This document shows positions 41,853 to 50,574 of a DNA stretch of 64,000 bases, piece by piece. The stretch lies in NCBI RefSeq assembly GCF_014779655.1, contig NZ_JACXYX010000012.1, positions 1 through 64,000 on the forward strand, given 5' to 3'. The translations under genes and the position numbers were made by a program. This DNA is from Nocardioides ganghwensis (GTDB lineage: Bacteria > Actinomycetota > Actinomycetes > Propionibacteriales > Nocardioidaceae). How positions within the stretch are numbered: position 1 is the stretch's first letter; every line of letters starts with the position of its first letter. The notes below the pieces were generated by a model, which was not told the DNA's origin, ran no database searches, and saw nothing but the letters and a program-made list of their open reading frames with translations.

Positions 41853-42404
41853 GTGGCCCACAAGCGCAGCGACGTGCTGGCCCACGCGGTCGCACTGCTC
41901 GACGCCCACGGCCTGGCCGCGCTGACGATGCGTCGGCTCGGCGCCGAGCTCGAGGTCCAGCCGAGCGCGATCTACCACCACTTCGCCAGCAAGCAGGCGT
42001 TGCTCGCCGCAGTGGCCGACGAGATCCTCGCCCGTGGCGCGCGACCGCGTACGGCCTCCGAGTGGCCCGGCCAGCTGCGCGAGATCTGCTCCGAGCTCCG
42101 CGACGCGATGCTGGCCTGCACCGACGGTGCCGACGTCGTCGCGACGGTGTGGGCGTTCGGCCTCGGTGCCGCTGCCCCCGTCGCGGACCTGGAGAAGGTG
42201 CTGACCGACGCCGACGCGCCCGATGAGCTCGTCGCGGTCGCCTCGCGGACGCTCGTGCACTACGTCTTCGGCCACGCCTTCGAGGAGCAGACCGCCCGCC
42301 AGGCCGTCAGCCTCGGTGCCGTCGAGCGGTCGCTCGACTCGCTGCCCGACTTCGACCTCGGCCTCGACCTCGTGATCGACGGCCTGCGCGCCCGGCTGGG
42401 CTGA
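41853..42404 (+). CDS. bioQ: BioQ-like TetR repressor of biotin uptake
   Basis: A 183-residue TetR-family repressor with DNA-binding domain KRSDVLAHAVALLDAHGLAALTMRRLGAELEVQPSAIYHHFASKQALL. Divergent position from bioYMN and the two TGAAC-N3-GTTCA boxes in the shared promoter identify it as BioQ, which silences biotin genes when biotin is plentiful, and its own gene. The GTG at 41853 is chosen because GAGGAG lies at 41841-41846. GTG at 41850 is the alternative. Biotin synthesis genes are not in the window. Confidence 0.82.
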   Translation: MAHKRSDVLAHAVALLDAHGLAALTMRRLGAELEVQPSAIYHHFASKQALLAAVADEILARGARPRTASEWPGQLREICSELRDAMLACTDGADVVATVWAFGLGAAAPVADLEKVLTDADAPDELVAVASRTLVHYVFGHAFEEQTARQAVSLGAVERSLDSLPDFDLGLDLVIDGLRARLG

Positions 42405-42408
42405 CGCG

Positions 42409-43029
42409 TCAGGCGGAGGTGTCGACGTCCGCGCCCTGCAGCTCGGCCAGCAGGACCGCACCGGCGAGGTCGAGCCGGGTCCGCTTCAGCTCGGCGGCAG
42501 CCAGGTCGACGCCGTCGAGGCTCGCCCCGCGCAGGTCGGTGCGGTCGAGCCTGGCCTGGCGCAGCACGGCGCGGTCGAGCCGGGCGCGGGCGAGGGTGGT
42601 GAGGGTGAGGTCCGACATCGACAGGTCCGCCTCGCGCAGGTCGACGCCCGTGAGGTCGAGGCGGGAGAGGTTGGTGCCGCGGATCGTCACCCCCAGCCAC
42701 GAGCCACCGGTCACCGTCAGCGGTCGCAGGGTGCAGTCGGAGAAGACCGAGCCGACCAGCTTGCAGCCGTCGAGCGTCGCGTCGAAGAACGACGTGCGCC
42801 GGAAGTCGCACCCGACGAACGCGGTCGCGGTGTGGGTCGAGGCGTTGAAGCGGCCCCCGTGGAACGTGCACTGCTCGAACGTCGCGCCGGACGTGGTGGC
42901 CTCGGAGAGGTCGACGTCGGTGAAGGTGCACTCGACGAACCGCGCGGCCCCCAGGTCGTCGCCGTACCAGTCGTCGCCGCGGAAGTGTCGGTCGCGGTGG
43001 GCCTGCCCGGTCACGTCCATCGGCTCCAT
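42409..43029 (-). CDS. Pentapeptide-repeat protein
   Basis: A 206-residue protein built from pentapeptide repeats of the A(D/N)LXX type, for example TNLSRLDLTGVDLREADLSMSDL and DRTDLRGASLDGVDLAAAEL, folding as a right-handed quadrilateral helix. Some members (MfpA, Qnr) mimic DNA and protect gyrase from quinolones. Whether this one does is unknown. Start at ATG 43029, with TAGCGT 8 nt upstream on this strand. An upstream in-frame ATG at 43053 is less likely. Own transcription unit behind the GntR gene. Confidence 0.82.
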   Translation of the reverse strand: MEPMDVTGQAHRDRHFRGDDWYGDDLGAARFVECTFTDVDLSEATTSGATFEQCTFHGGRFNASTHTATAFVGCDFRRTSFFDATLDGCKLVGSVFSDCTLRPLTVTGGSWLGVTIRGTNLSRLDLTGVDLREADLSMSDLTLTTLARARLDRAVLRQARLDRTDLRGASLDGVDLAAAELKRTRLDLAGAVLLAELQGADVDTSA

Positions 43030-43077
43030 GCCGGCCACGCTAGCGAGGCGCACCGACAGGTCGAGGACCGGGAGCCG

Positions 43078-43809
43078 TCAGGCCAGGAAACCCCGCAGCA
43101 GCGCGGCGGACCCGGCCAGGTGCTCCTCGGCGGCGGCCGCCGCGGCGTCGGGCTGGCCCGCCAGGATCGCGGTCACCAGCGTCCGGTGCTGCTCGTCGGA
43201 GTGCGCGATGTTGCGCTCCAGCAGGGGGATCCCGTCGAGGAACCGGTTGACCCGCATGCGGTTGTCGGCGACGAGGGTGACGAGCGAGCGCACGCCGGTG
43301 ATCTCGGCGACGACGAGGTGCAGGCGCGAGTCGAGCCGCCGGTAGTCGGCGGGGTCGGCGCCGGTCACCTCGTCGAGCGCACGCCAGACCAGGTCGCGCT
43401 CGGGCGCCGACAGCGTCCGCGACGCCGCCAGCCGGGCGGCCCCCACCTCCAGCACCTCGCGGAGGGCGAGCACCTCCTCGAGGTCGGTGTCGTCGGGGCC
43501 GGCCGAGTCGGGGCCGGGGGAGTCGTGCGGCTCGGGGTGCGGCAGCTCGTCGGCGACGAAGGTCCCGCCGTAGCGGCCGCGGCGCGCCACGACGTACCCC
43601 GCCTCGCCCAGCGAGCGCAGCGCCTCGCGCACGGTGTCGCGGCTGACCCCGAGGCGCACCGCGAGGTCGCGCTCCGACGGCAGGGACTCGCCCGGTGCGA
43701 CCACGCCGAGCCGGATCGTCTGCAGCAGCCGCTGCACCGTGTCCTCGAAGGCGTTGCCCGGCCGGACGGGTCGGAAGAACGTCTCCTCGGCGAGGCGGGA
43801 CTCGGTCAT
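43078..43809 (-). CDS. FadR-subfamily GntR regulator of the gamma-glutamyl catabolic operon
   Basis: A 243-residue GntR/FadR regulator: winged helix at about 18-85 (LPSERDLAVRLGVSRDTVREALRSL) and an FCD effector domain with metal-binding His/Asp residues (LHLVVAEITG, HRTLVTAI). Its start lies 4 nt after the SDR stop, so it is the last gene of the operon it probably regulates. The effector may be ethanolamine, its gamma-glutamyl derivative or another operon metabolite (inference). A possible site lies in the 48115-48340 divergent promoter region. Confidence 0.87.
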   Translation of the reverse strand: MTESRLAEETFFRPVRPGNAFEDTVQRLLQTIRLGVVAPGESLPSERDLAVRLGVSRDTVREALRSLGEAGYVVARRGRYGGTFVADELPHPEPHDSPGPDSAGPDDTDLEEVLALREVLEVGAARLAASRTLSAPERDLVWRALDEVTGADPADYRRLDSRLHLVVAEITGVRSLVTLVADNRMRVNRFLDGIPLLERNIAHSDEQHRTLVTAILAGQPDAAAAAAEEHLAGSAALLRGFLA

Positions 43810-43813
43810 GGGA

Positions 43814-44602
43814 TCAGAGCGGGGTGACGTACGCCGCGTGGATGCCGCCGTCGACGAGGAAGCTGCTCGCGGTGATGAACGACGCGTCGTCGCTGGCGAG
43901 GAACGCGACGGCCGCCGCGAGCTCCTCGGGCTCGGCGAACCGCCCGACCGGGACGTGGACGAGGCGGCGCGCCGCCCGCTCGGGGTCCTTGGCGAACAGC
44001 TCCTGCAGCAGCGGGGTGTTGACCGGGCCCGGGCACAGCGCGTTGACCCGGATGCCCTGCCGGGCGTACTGCACGCCCAGCTCGCGCGACATCGCGAGGA
44101 CGCCGCCCTTGGACGCGGTGTAGGAGATCTGCGAGGTCGCCGAGCCCATCACCGCGACGAACGACGCGGTGTTGATGATCGACCCGCGCTGCTGCGGCGC
44201 CATGTGGCGCAGCGCCGCGCGGCAGCAGAGGTAGACCGAGGTGAGGTTGACCAGCTGGACGCGGTCCCAGGCGTCGAGGTCGGTCGACTCGATGAGGTCG
44301 TCCTCGGGAGGCGAGATGCCCGCGTTGTTGAAGGCGATGTCGACCGCGCCGTGCGAGGCGGCGACGGAGTCGAAGAGCGCGTCGACCTGCTCGCGGTCGG
44401 AGACGTCGACCGCGACGAAGGTGCCGCCGACCTCCTCGGCTGCCGCGCCGCCGGTCTCGGGGTCGAGGTCCGCGACCACCACGCGCGCGCCCTCCGCGGC
44501 AAGCCGCCGCGCGGACGCCAGGCCGATGCCCGAGGCACCGCCGGTGACGACGGCGACGCGGTCGCGCAGCCGCTGGGTGAGGTCGACGGGGGTGGTGCTC
44601 AT
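43814..44602 (-). CDS. Short-chain dehydrogenase/reductase
   Basis: A 262-residue classical SDR with NAD loop GGASGIG (21-27), an acidic residue after strand 2 (DLD, suggesting NAD rather than NADP), FNNAG, and catalytic Ser147, Tyr161 and Lys165 (YTASK). In this operon it could oxidise the alcohol of gamma-glutamylethanolamide to the aldehyde, just before the aldehyde dehydrogenase next to it. That is inference. Start ATG at 44602 overlaps the upstream stop by 4 bp. Confidence 0.9.
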   Translation of the reverse strand: MSTTPVDLTQRLRDRVAVVTGGASGIGLASARRLAAEGARVVVADLDPETGGAAAEEVGGTFVAVDVSDREQVDALFDSVAASHGAVDIAFNNAGISPPEDDLIESTDLDAWDRVQLVNLTSVYLCCRAALRHMAPQQRGSIINTASFVAVMGSATSQISYTASKGGVLAMSRELGVQYARQGIRVNALCPGPVNTPLLQELFAKDPERAARRLVHVPVGRFAEPEELAAAVAFLASDDASFITASSFLVDGGIHAAYVTPL

Positions 44603-45981
44603 GACGGCTCCTCGGCTGGGTCGATGGCGATGAAGACGTTCTTGGTCTCGGTGAACGACAGCGGTGCTTCCGGGCCGAGCTCGCGGCCGACGCCCGACTG
44701 CTTGAACCCGCCGAACGGCGTGGAGTAGCGCACCGAGGAGTGGGAGTTGACCGACAGGTTGCCGGCCTCGACGGCCCGGCTGACCCGGACGGCCCGGGAG
44801 ACGTCGCGGGTCCAGATCGATCCGGACAGGCCGTAGGCGGAGTCGTTGGCCAGCGCGATCGCGTCGGCCTCGTCCTCGAACGGGAGGACCGCCACCACGG
44901 GGCCGAAGATCTCCTCGCGCGCCGTACGGTCCTCCCGCGAGGGCGTCAGCACGGTCGGCGGGAACCAGAAGCCCGGCCCCTCGGGCGCCGTGCCACGGAA
45001 CGCCACGGGTGCGTCGTCGGGGACGTAGGAGGCGACCTTCTCCCAGTGCGCGCGGGAGACGAGCGGGCCCATCTCGGTCGCGCGGTCGCGCGGGTCGCCC
45101 ACCCGTACGCCGGCCACCGCCGGCTCGAGCAGCTCCATGAAGCGGTCGAGGACGCTGCGCTGGACGAGGATCCGGCTGCGGGCGCAGCAGTCCTGCCCGG
45201 CGTTGTCGAAGACGCCGTACGGCGCGGTCGCCGCAGCCTTCTCGAGGTCGCTGTCCGCGAAGACGATGTTGGCGCTCTTGCCGCCGAGCTCGAGGGTGAC
45301 CTGCTTGACCTGCGCCGCGGCCCGCGCCATCACCCGCGTGCCCGTCTCGGTCGACCCGGTGAAGACGACCTTGCGCACGTCCGGGTGGTCGACGAGTGCC
45401 TCGCCGACCACGGAGCCCTTGCCCGTCACGACCTGCAACAGGCCCTCGGGCAGGCCGGCCTCGAGCGCGAGCTCGGCCAGGCGCAGCGACGTCAGCGGCG
45501 TCCACTCGGCCGGCTTGAGGACGACGGCGTTGCCGGCTGCGAGCGCGGGGGCGAACCCCCACGACGCGATCGTCATCGGGAAGTTCCACGGCGTGACCAC
45601 GCCGACGACCCCGATCGGCTCGGCGAAGGTCAGGTCGAGCCCGCCGGCGACCGGGATCTGCCGGCCGAAGAGGCGCTCCGGCGCGGCGGAGTAGTAGGTG
45701 AGCACGTCGCGGACGTGTCCGGCCTCCCACTCGGCCTGGCCGAGCGGGTGACCGGAGTTGCGCACCTCGAGGTCGGCCAGCTCGTCGACGTGGGCGTCCA
45801 CCGCGGCGGCGAACGAGCGCAGCGCCGCGGCGCGGTCCGCCGGCGCGAGCGCGGCCCACCTCCGCTGGGCGGTCCTCGCCCGGTCGACGGCGTCGTCGAC
45901 GTCGCCGGCCTCCAGCTCGGGGACGCTCGTCACGACCGACTCGTCGGCCGGGTTGACGATGTCGAACATCGCGGCGGTCAC
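44599..45981 (-). CDS. Aldehyde dehydrogenase (gamma-glutamyl-aldehyde type candidate)
   Basis: A 460-residue NAD(P)-dependent aldehyde dehydrogenase. Key residues: Asn134 in TPWNFP, Lys156 in LKPAEWTP, general base Glu231 (LELGGKS) and nucleophile Cys265 in GQDCCARSR, then EEIFGPVV and the C-terminal GGFKQSGVGRE. The neighbours suggest the substrate is a gamma-glutamylated aldehyde made by the adjacent SDR. The GTG at 45981 overlaps the upstream hydrolase stop (GTGA). The ATG four codons later is the alternative. Confidence 0.93.
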   Translation of the reverse strand: MTAAMFDIVNPADESVVTSVPELEAGDVDDAVDRARTAQRRWAALAPADRAAALRSFAAAVDAHVDELADLEVRNSGHPLGQAEWEAGHVRDVLTYYSAAPERLFGRQIPVAGGLDLTFAEPIGVVGVVTPWNFPMTIASWGFAPALAAGNAVVLKPAEWTPLTSLRLAELALEAGLPEGLLQVVTGKGSVVGEALVDHPDVRKVVFTGSTETGTRVMARAAAQVKQVTLELGGKSANIVFADSDLEKAAATAPYGVFDNAGQDCCARSRILVQRSVLDRFMELLEPAVAGVRVGDPRDRATEMGPLVSRAHWEKVASYVPDDAPVAFRGTAPEGPGFWFPPTVLTPSREDRTAREEIFGPVVAVLPFEDEADAIALANDSAYGLSGSIWTRDVSRAVRVSRAVEAGNLSVNSHSSVRYSTPFGGFKQSGVGRELGPEAPLSFTETKNVFIAIDPAEEPS

Positions 45982-46703
45982 ACCATCTCCCTCGATCGCT
46001 GGTCCATCTGCTCGCGTGCTGCCTGCACCAGCGACTCCATCAGTCGCAGGTCGTCCAGCGTCTGCTCGGGGTGCCACTGCACGCCCACCGCGAAGCCGGT
46101 GCCGTCGAGCTCGACGCCCTCGACGACGCCGTCCTCGGCGTGGGCCGTGGCGCGCAGGCCGTCGGGCAGCTGCTCCACGGCCTGGTGGTGGTAGCAGGAC
46201 ACCTGCACGTCGTCGCCCAGGGCGGCGGCGACGCGGGTGCCCGCGACCGTTCGCACCGTGTGCGAGGCGAACTCGCCGGGGCCGTGCTTGTGCGCTCCGG
46301 CTTCGGGCAGGTCGGGCACGTGCTGCACGAGGGTCCCGCCCAACGCGACCGTCAGGACCTGCGCGCCACGGCAGATGCCCAGCAGCGGCACCCCGCGGTC
46401 CAGCGCGACCCGGGTGAGGACGATCTCCCACTCGTCGCGGTCGGTGGCCGGCGGGTCGGCGGTCTCGTGCGGGTCGGCGCCGTAGCGCCGGGCGTCGACG
46501 TCGCGACCGCCCGCCAGGACGAGCGCGTCGACCCGGTCGAGGACCTCGTGGGCCGGCGTGGTCCCGGTGCCCGGCGGGGGCAGCAGGACCGGCACGCCGC
46601 CGGCCCGCGTCACCAGCTCGACGTACTCGTACTGCAGGTAGGCCGCCGGGACGTCCCAGACGCCCTGCCGGGCACGCTCGACGTACGTCGTCACCCCGAT
46701 CAC
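45978..46703 (-). CDS. Gamma-glutamyl hydrolase of the PuuD/class I GATase fold
   Basis: A 241-residue class I glutamine amidotransferase-like hydrolase of the peptidase C26 group: nucleophile Cys111 in GICRGAQ and His210/Glu212 in QWHPE. PuuD-type enzymes split gamma-glutamylated acids into glutamate and the free acid. Here the likely product of the final step is glutamate plus glycine if the substrate is gamma-glutamylglycine (inference). I start at GTG 46703 (MIGVTTYVE), the only suitable start after the glutamine-synthetase-like stop 34 nt upstream. Confidence 0.86.
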   Translation of the reverse strand: MIGVTTYVERARQGVWDVPAAYLQYEYVELVTRAGGVPVLLPPPGTGTTPAHEVLDRVDALVLAGGRDVDARRYGADPHETADPPATDRDEWEIVLTRVALDRGVPLLGICRGAQVLTVALGGTLVQHVPDLPEAGAHKHGPGEFASHTVRTVAGTRVAAALGDDVQVSCYHHQAVEQLPDGLRATAHAEDGVVEGVELDGTGFAVGVQWHPEQTLDDLRLMESLVQAAREQMDQRSREMV

Positions 46704-46737
46704 GGGGCGTCGGGGACCGGCGTCGGGGCGAGTGGTG

Positions 46738-48114
46738 TCACATCCGCTCAAAGCACCGCACCCGCTCCCAGTCGGTGACCGCGGCGTCGTACGCCCGCTG
46801 CTCGACGCGGGCGTTGTTGAGGTAGTGCTCGACCACCTCGTCGCCGAAGGCGGCACGCGCGACGGCGGAGCCCTCGAACAGGTCGGCGGCCTCGCGCAGC
46901 GTCGTCGGCAGCCGGTCGACGTCACTGGTGTAGGCGTTGCCCTCGAGCGCGGGCTCCAGCGGCAGCTCGTTCTCGATGCCGTGCAGGCCGGCCGCGATGA
47001 TCGCGGCGACCGCGAGGTAGGGGTTCACGTCGCCGCCCGGCACCCGGTTCTCCAGGCGCATGCCGAGGCCGTGGCCGACGACCCGCAGGGCACAGGTGCG
47101 GTTGTCCATGCCCCACGCGACGGCGGTCGGGGCGAAGCTCCCCTCGACGAAGCGCTTGTAGGAGTTGATGTTGGGCGCGAGGAAGAGCGTCAGCTCCCGC
47201 ATGCACGCGAGCTGGCCGGCGACCCAGTGCTCGAAGAGCTGCGACATCCCGTGCGGCCGCGACTCGTCGGCCATGACCGCCGAGCCGTCCTCGCCGCGCA
47301 CCGAGAGGTGCACGTGGCAGCTGTTGCCCTCGCGCTCGTCGTACTTCGCCATGAAGGTCAGGCTCTTGCCGTGCAGGTCGGCGATCTCCTTGGCGCCGTT
47401 CTTGTAGATCGTGTGGTTGTCGCAGGTGACCAGGCCGTGGTCGTAGCGGAAGGCGATCTCCTGCTGGCCGAGGTTGCACTCGCCCTTGGAGCCCTCGCAG
47501 TACATCCCCGCACCCTCCATGCCGCGGCGGATGTCGCGCAGCAGCGGCTCCATCCGGGTCGAGCCGAGCATGGCGTAGTCGATGTTGTAGTCGCTGCCGG
47601 GGCGCAGGCCGGAGTACCGACGGGCGAAGGCGTCGCGGAAGGTGTCGTCGAAGACCATGAACTCCAGCTCCGTGCCGGCGTACGGGACGAGCGAGCGCTC
47701 GGCCAGCCGGTCGACCTGCCGCTGCAGGATGCTGCGTGGCGCGGCCGCGACGGGTGAGCCGTCGAACCACTCGAGGTCGGCCATCACCAGTGCGCCGCCG
47801 GGCAGCCAGGGCGTGAGGCGCAGGGTCGAGAGGTCGGGGCGCATCACCATGTCGCCGTAGCCGCGCTCCCAGCCCGACATGGCGTAGCCGGCGACGGTGT
47901 TCATCTCCACGTCGACGGCCAGCAGGTAGTTGCAGCACTCGGCACCGTGGGGCTCGACCTCCTCCATGAAGAGGCGCGAGGAGACCCGCTTGCCGACCAG
48001 CCTGCCCTGCATGTCGGCGAAGCCGACGACGACGGTGTCCACCTCGCCGGCGTCGACCAGGGCGGCCAGCTCGTCGAGGGACAGGAGGCCTGAGGTGTGC
48101 CGATCACGTGCCAT
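46738..48114 (-). CDS. Gamma-glutamyl-amine ligase of the glutamine synthetase fold (GlnA4/PuuA-like)
   Basis: A 458-residue glutamine-synthetase-type ligase that joins glutamate to an amine with ATP. Conserved segments are the N-terminal VGFADMQGRLVGKR, the metal site YAGTELEFMV, GSKGECNLGQQEI, the ATP/glutamate loop KYDEREGNSCHVHLS and the NRTCALRVVG segment. It is a type III, not a canonical GlnA form. Because an ethanolamine-type permease is divergent to it, gamma-glutamylethanolamide synthetase (as shown for Streptomyces GlnA4) is more likely than putrescine ligase. First gene of a five-gene operon. Confidence 0.86.
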   Translation of the reverse strand: MARDRHTSGLLSLDELAALVDAGEVDTVVVGFADMQGRLVGKRVSSRLFMEEVEPHGAECCNYLLAVDVEMNTVAGYAMSGWERGYGDMVMRPDLSTLRLTPWLPGGALVMADLEWFDGSPVAAAPRSILQRQVDRLAERSLVPYAGTELEFMVFDDTFRDAFARRYSGLRPGSDYNIDYAMLGSTRMEPLLRDIRRGMEGAGMYCEGSKGECNLGQQEIAFRYDHGLVTCDNHTIYKNGAKEIADLHGKSLTFMAKYDEREGNSCHVHLSVRGEDGSAVMADESRPHGMSQLFEHWVAGQLACMRELTLFLAPNINSYKRFVEGSFAPTAVAWGMDNRTCALRVVGHGLGMRLENRVPGGDVNPYLAVAAIIAAGLHGIENELPLEPALEGNAYTSDVDRLPTTLREAADLFEGSAVARAAFGDEVVEHYLNNARVEQRAYDAAVTDWERVRCFERM

Positions 48115-48340
48115 GGGACCTCCTGGGACGGGGCTGCGACAGGGGTGGGAGGGGCTGCTGTGTGCGACCAGTTATCCGCTCATTGCCAAGAGCAGTCAAC
48201 CATTGCGCTCCCAGACGTCGAAGTCGTACGTGGTCGTGCCAGCAGAATCTGCGGTCCAAAGGTATAGCGGCCCTGCCATTGGCGGGTCTAGCATCCGGCC
48301 AGAGCCGTCATGCGACCCAGTCCCTCGAGGAGCGTCCGAC
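48115..48340. promoter_or_regulatory. Divergent promoter region of the ligase operon and the permease
   Basis: This 226-nt region between divergent genes holds AT-rich patches, a GCCATTGGC palindrome near 48275, TATAGC at 48263-48268 and TAGCAT at 48289-48294 as possible -10 elements, and TGGTCGTGCCA at 48231-48241, which loosely resembles FadR-family half-sites (TGGTC-N-ACCA). I see no small gene here. The GntR regulator of the operon is the obvious candidate to bind. Confidence 0.4.
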
Positions 48341-49891
48341 ATGAGCAAAGAGAGCCTCAACGTCTCCGGTGTGAGCTACCACCACGCCGAGGAGGGCTAC
48401 TTCGACAGGCGCCAGCTCCATCGGTCCGCCGGGTTCTGGGGCCTGTGGGGCATCGGTGTCGCCGCGGTCATCTCCGGTGACTTCTCCGGCTGGAACTTCG
48501 GCATCGGCGAGGCCGGGTGGGGCGGCCTGGCCATCGCCAGCATCGTCATCGTGGTCATGTACTTCGGGATGCTGTTCTCCATCGGCGAGATGTCGGCCGC
48601 GATGCCGCACACGGGCGGGGCCTACTCGTTCGCCCGTTCGGCGATGGGTCCGTGGGGCGGGTTCGTGACCGGGCTCGCCGAGACGATCGAGTACGTCTTC
48701 ACCACCGGCGTGATCGTGCTGTTCTCCGCGCTCTACCTCGACTCGATCACCGACGAGCTCTTCGGCCTCAGCGTCGGTGACGACCAGTGGATCTGGTGGA
48801 TCGTGCTGTACGCCGTCTTCGTCGGGCTGAACTCGGCGGGCGCCGAGATCTCGTTCAAGTTCGCCATCGTCGTCGCGATCATCTCGATCGGCGTCCTGGT
48901 CCTGTTCGCCGTGCTGGCGATCGCCAACGGCGCGGTCGACTTCGGCCGCCTCCTGGACATCGAGCCCGAGCCCGGCAACAGCGAGTTCCTCCCGTTCGGC
49001 TGGCTCGGCGTGCTCTACGCGCTGCCGTTCGCCATGTGGTTCTTCCTCGGCATCGAGGAGCTGCCGCTGGCCGCGGAGGAGGCACACTCGCCGCAGACCG
49101 ACATCCCGCGCGCCGGCATCATCGGCCTGACCACGCTGTGCGCGACGGGCACGCTGGTCTTCGTCCTCAACCCGGCCGTCGTCGGCTCCGAGGCACTCGG
49201 CTCGTCGGGCGAGCCGCTGCTCGACGGCTTCCGGGCCTTCCTGTCCGACGACCTCGCCGCGCTGCTGTCGCTCTTCGCACTGATCGGACTGCTCGCCAGC
49301 CTGCAGGGGATCATGTTCGCCTACGGCCGCAACATGTACTCGCTCAGCAGGGCCGGCTACTACCCGAAGTTCCTCTCGATCACCGGCGCCCGCCGCACCC
49401 CGTGGGTGTCCCTGGTGGCCGGCGCCGCGTTCGGCTTCGTGGTGCTGCTGATCGTCGACATCCTGTCCCGCCGCGGTGGCGAGGCCGGCGAGCAGGCGAC
49501 CGCCATCGTGCTCAACATCGCCGTGTGGGGTGCGGTCCTGGCCTACGTCCTGCAGATGGTGTCGTACGTGCTGCTGCGCCAGAAGTTCCCCAACGCCAAG
49601 CGCCCCTACGTCAGCCCGGTCGGTGTCCCCGGCGCCGTGGTCGCCGGCGTCATCGCGGGCGTCACCTTCATCGGCGTCTTCATCAACCCCGACTTCCGCC
49701 CGGCCATCGTGGCCATCGCGGTGGTCTACGCGATCGGCCTGGCGCTCTTCGGGGCCGTGGGCCGGCACCGGCTGATCCTCTCGCCGGAGGAGGAGTACGC
49801 CGTGAGCCACGGCATGCACGGCGACCCCGAGGCGGAGGGCTACGGCGGCGCGGTCGAGGACGAGCTGCTGGCCGAGGAGGACCGCGGGTAG
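48341..49891 (+). CDS. APC-family amino acid/ethanolamine permease
   Basis: A 516-residue permease with about 12 membrane segments. The N-terminal block GLWGIGVAAVISGDFSGWNFG, the following EMSAAMPHTGGAYSFARSAMGPWGG and AETIEYVFTTG are the hallmarks of ethanolamine permeases of the APC superfamily. Substrate specificity for ethanolamine is thus likely but not proven; a related amine or amino acid is possible. It ends with a charged cytoplasmic tail of about 35 residues rich in Glu/Asp. Divergent from the gamma-glutamyl ligase operon. Confidence 0.85.
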   Translation: MSKESLNVSGVSYHHAEEGYFDRRQLHRSAGFWGLWGIGVAAVISGDFSGWNFGIGEAGWGGLAIASIVIVVMYFGMLFSIGEMSAAMPHTGGAYSFARSAMGPWGGFVTGLAETIEYVFTTGVIVLFSALYLDSITDELFGLSVGDDQWIWWIVLYAVFVGLNSAGAEISFKFAIVVAIISIGVLVLFAVLAIANGAVDFGRLLDIEPEPGNSEFLPFGWLGVLYALPFAMWFFLGIEELPLAAEEAHSPQTDIPRAGIIGLTTLCATGTLVFVLNPAVVGSEALGSSGEPLLDGFRAFLSDDLAALLSLFALIGLLASLQGIMFAYGRNMYSLSRAGYYPKFLSITGARRTPWVSLVAGAAFGFVVLLIVDILSRRGGEAGEQATAIVLNIAVWGAVLAYVLQMVSYVLLRQKFPNAKRPYVSPVGVPGAVVAGVIAGVTFIGVFINPDFRPAIVAIAVVYAIGLALFGAVGRHRLILSPEEEYAVSHGMHGDPEAEGYGGAVEDELLAEEDRG

Positions 49892-49932
49892 GTCGGGCCC
49901 GCCACCGCGGGTCGACGGATAGGGTCGTGCCC

Positions 49933-50574
49933 GTGATCGCGTCCCACCAGCACCGCTTCGTCTTCCTCAAGACCCGCAAGACCGCGGGCACGAGCGTGGA
50001 GATCGCGCTGTCGAAGGTGTGCGGTCCCGACGACGTCATCACCGAGATCAGCCCGGAGGACGAGAAGCTGCGCCAGGCCGCCGGAGGCCGTGCGCCGCAG
50101 AACTTCCAGTCGCCGCCGCAGCCGCGCAAGGCCTACAACCACATGGGGGCCAAGGCCACCCGCGACCTGCTGGGCGCCGAGGTCTTCGACTCCTACTTCA
50201 CCTTCGCGATCGAGCGGAACCCGTGGGACGCGGTGGTCTCGCTCTACTTCTGGAAGTACAAGGACCGCGACGAGCTGCCCGACTTCGAGACCTACGTCCA
50301 GGAGATCTGGATCGAGCAGCTCGCCAACAACCGCAGGCTCTACCGGATCCGCGGCAAGATGGTGCTCGACCGGGTGCTGCGCTACGAGAACCTCGACGCC
50401 GAGCTCCAGGAGGTCTGGGACCACCTCCGTCTGCCCGGCGAGCCCGACCTGCCCCGCGCCAAGGGCAACGCCCGCCCGGCCGGTCACTACCGCGAGCTCT
50501 ACACGCCCACCTCGAAGGACCGCGTGGCGACCGTCTTCGCCGACACCATCGAGGCCTTCGGCTACGAGTTCTGA
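49933..50574 (+). CDS. Sulfotransferase-family protein
   Basis: A 213-residue sulfotransferase-like protein. The PAPS 5'-phosphosulfate loop is FLKTRKTAGTSVE (Lys and Thr residues at the phosphate), and the 3'-phosphate motif is AIERNPWDAVVSLYFWK with the conserved Arg and Ser. It would transfer sulfate from PAPS to a carbohydrate or lipid hydroxyl. The substrate is unknown. GTG 49933 fits TAGGGT at 49920-49925, 8 nt upstream; GTG at 49927 is the alternative. Its 3' end overlaps the convergent gene by 13 bp. Confidence 0.85.
   Translation: MIASHQHRFVFLKTRKTAGTSVEIALSKVCGPDDVITEISPEDEKLRQAAGGRAPQNFQSPPQPRKAYNHMGAKATRDLLGAEVFDSYFTFAIERNPWDAVVSLYFWKYKDRDELPDFETYVQEIWIEQLANNRRLYRIRGKMVLDRVLRYENLDAELQEVWDHLRLPGEPDLPRAKGNARPAGHYRELYTPTSKDRVATVFADTIEAFGYEF

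Noticed and set aside
42409..49891. Putrescine (Puu) degradation cluster
   Set aside because: The enzyme types resemble PuuA, PuuC and PuuD, but there is no PuuB-type amine oxidase, an SDR takes its place, and the permease has ethanolamine-permease signatures.
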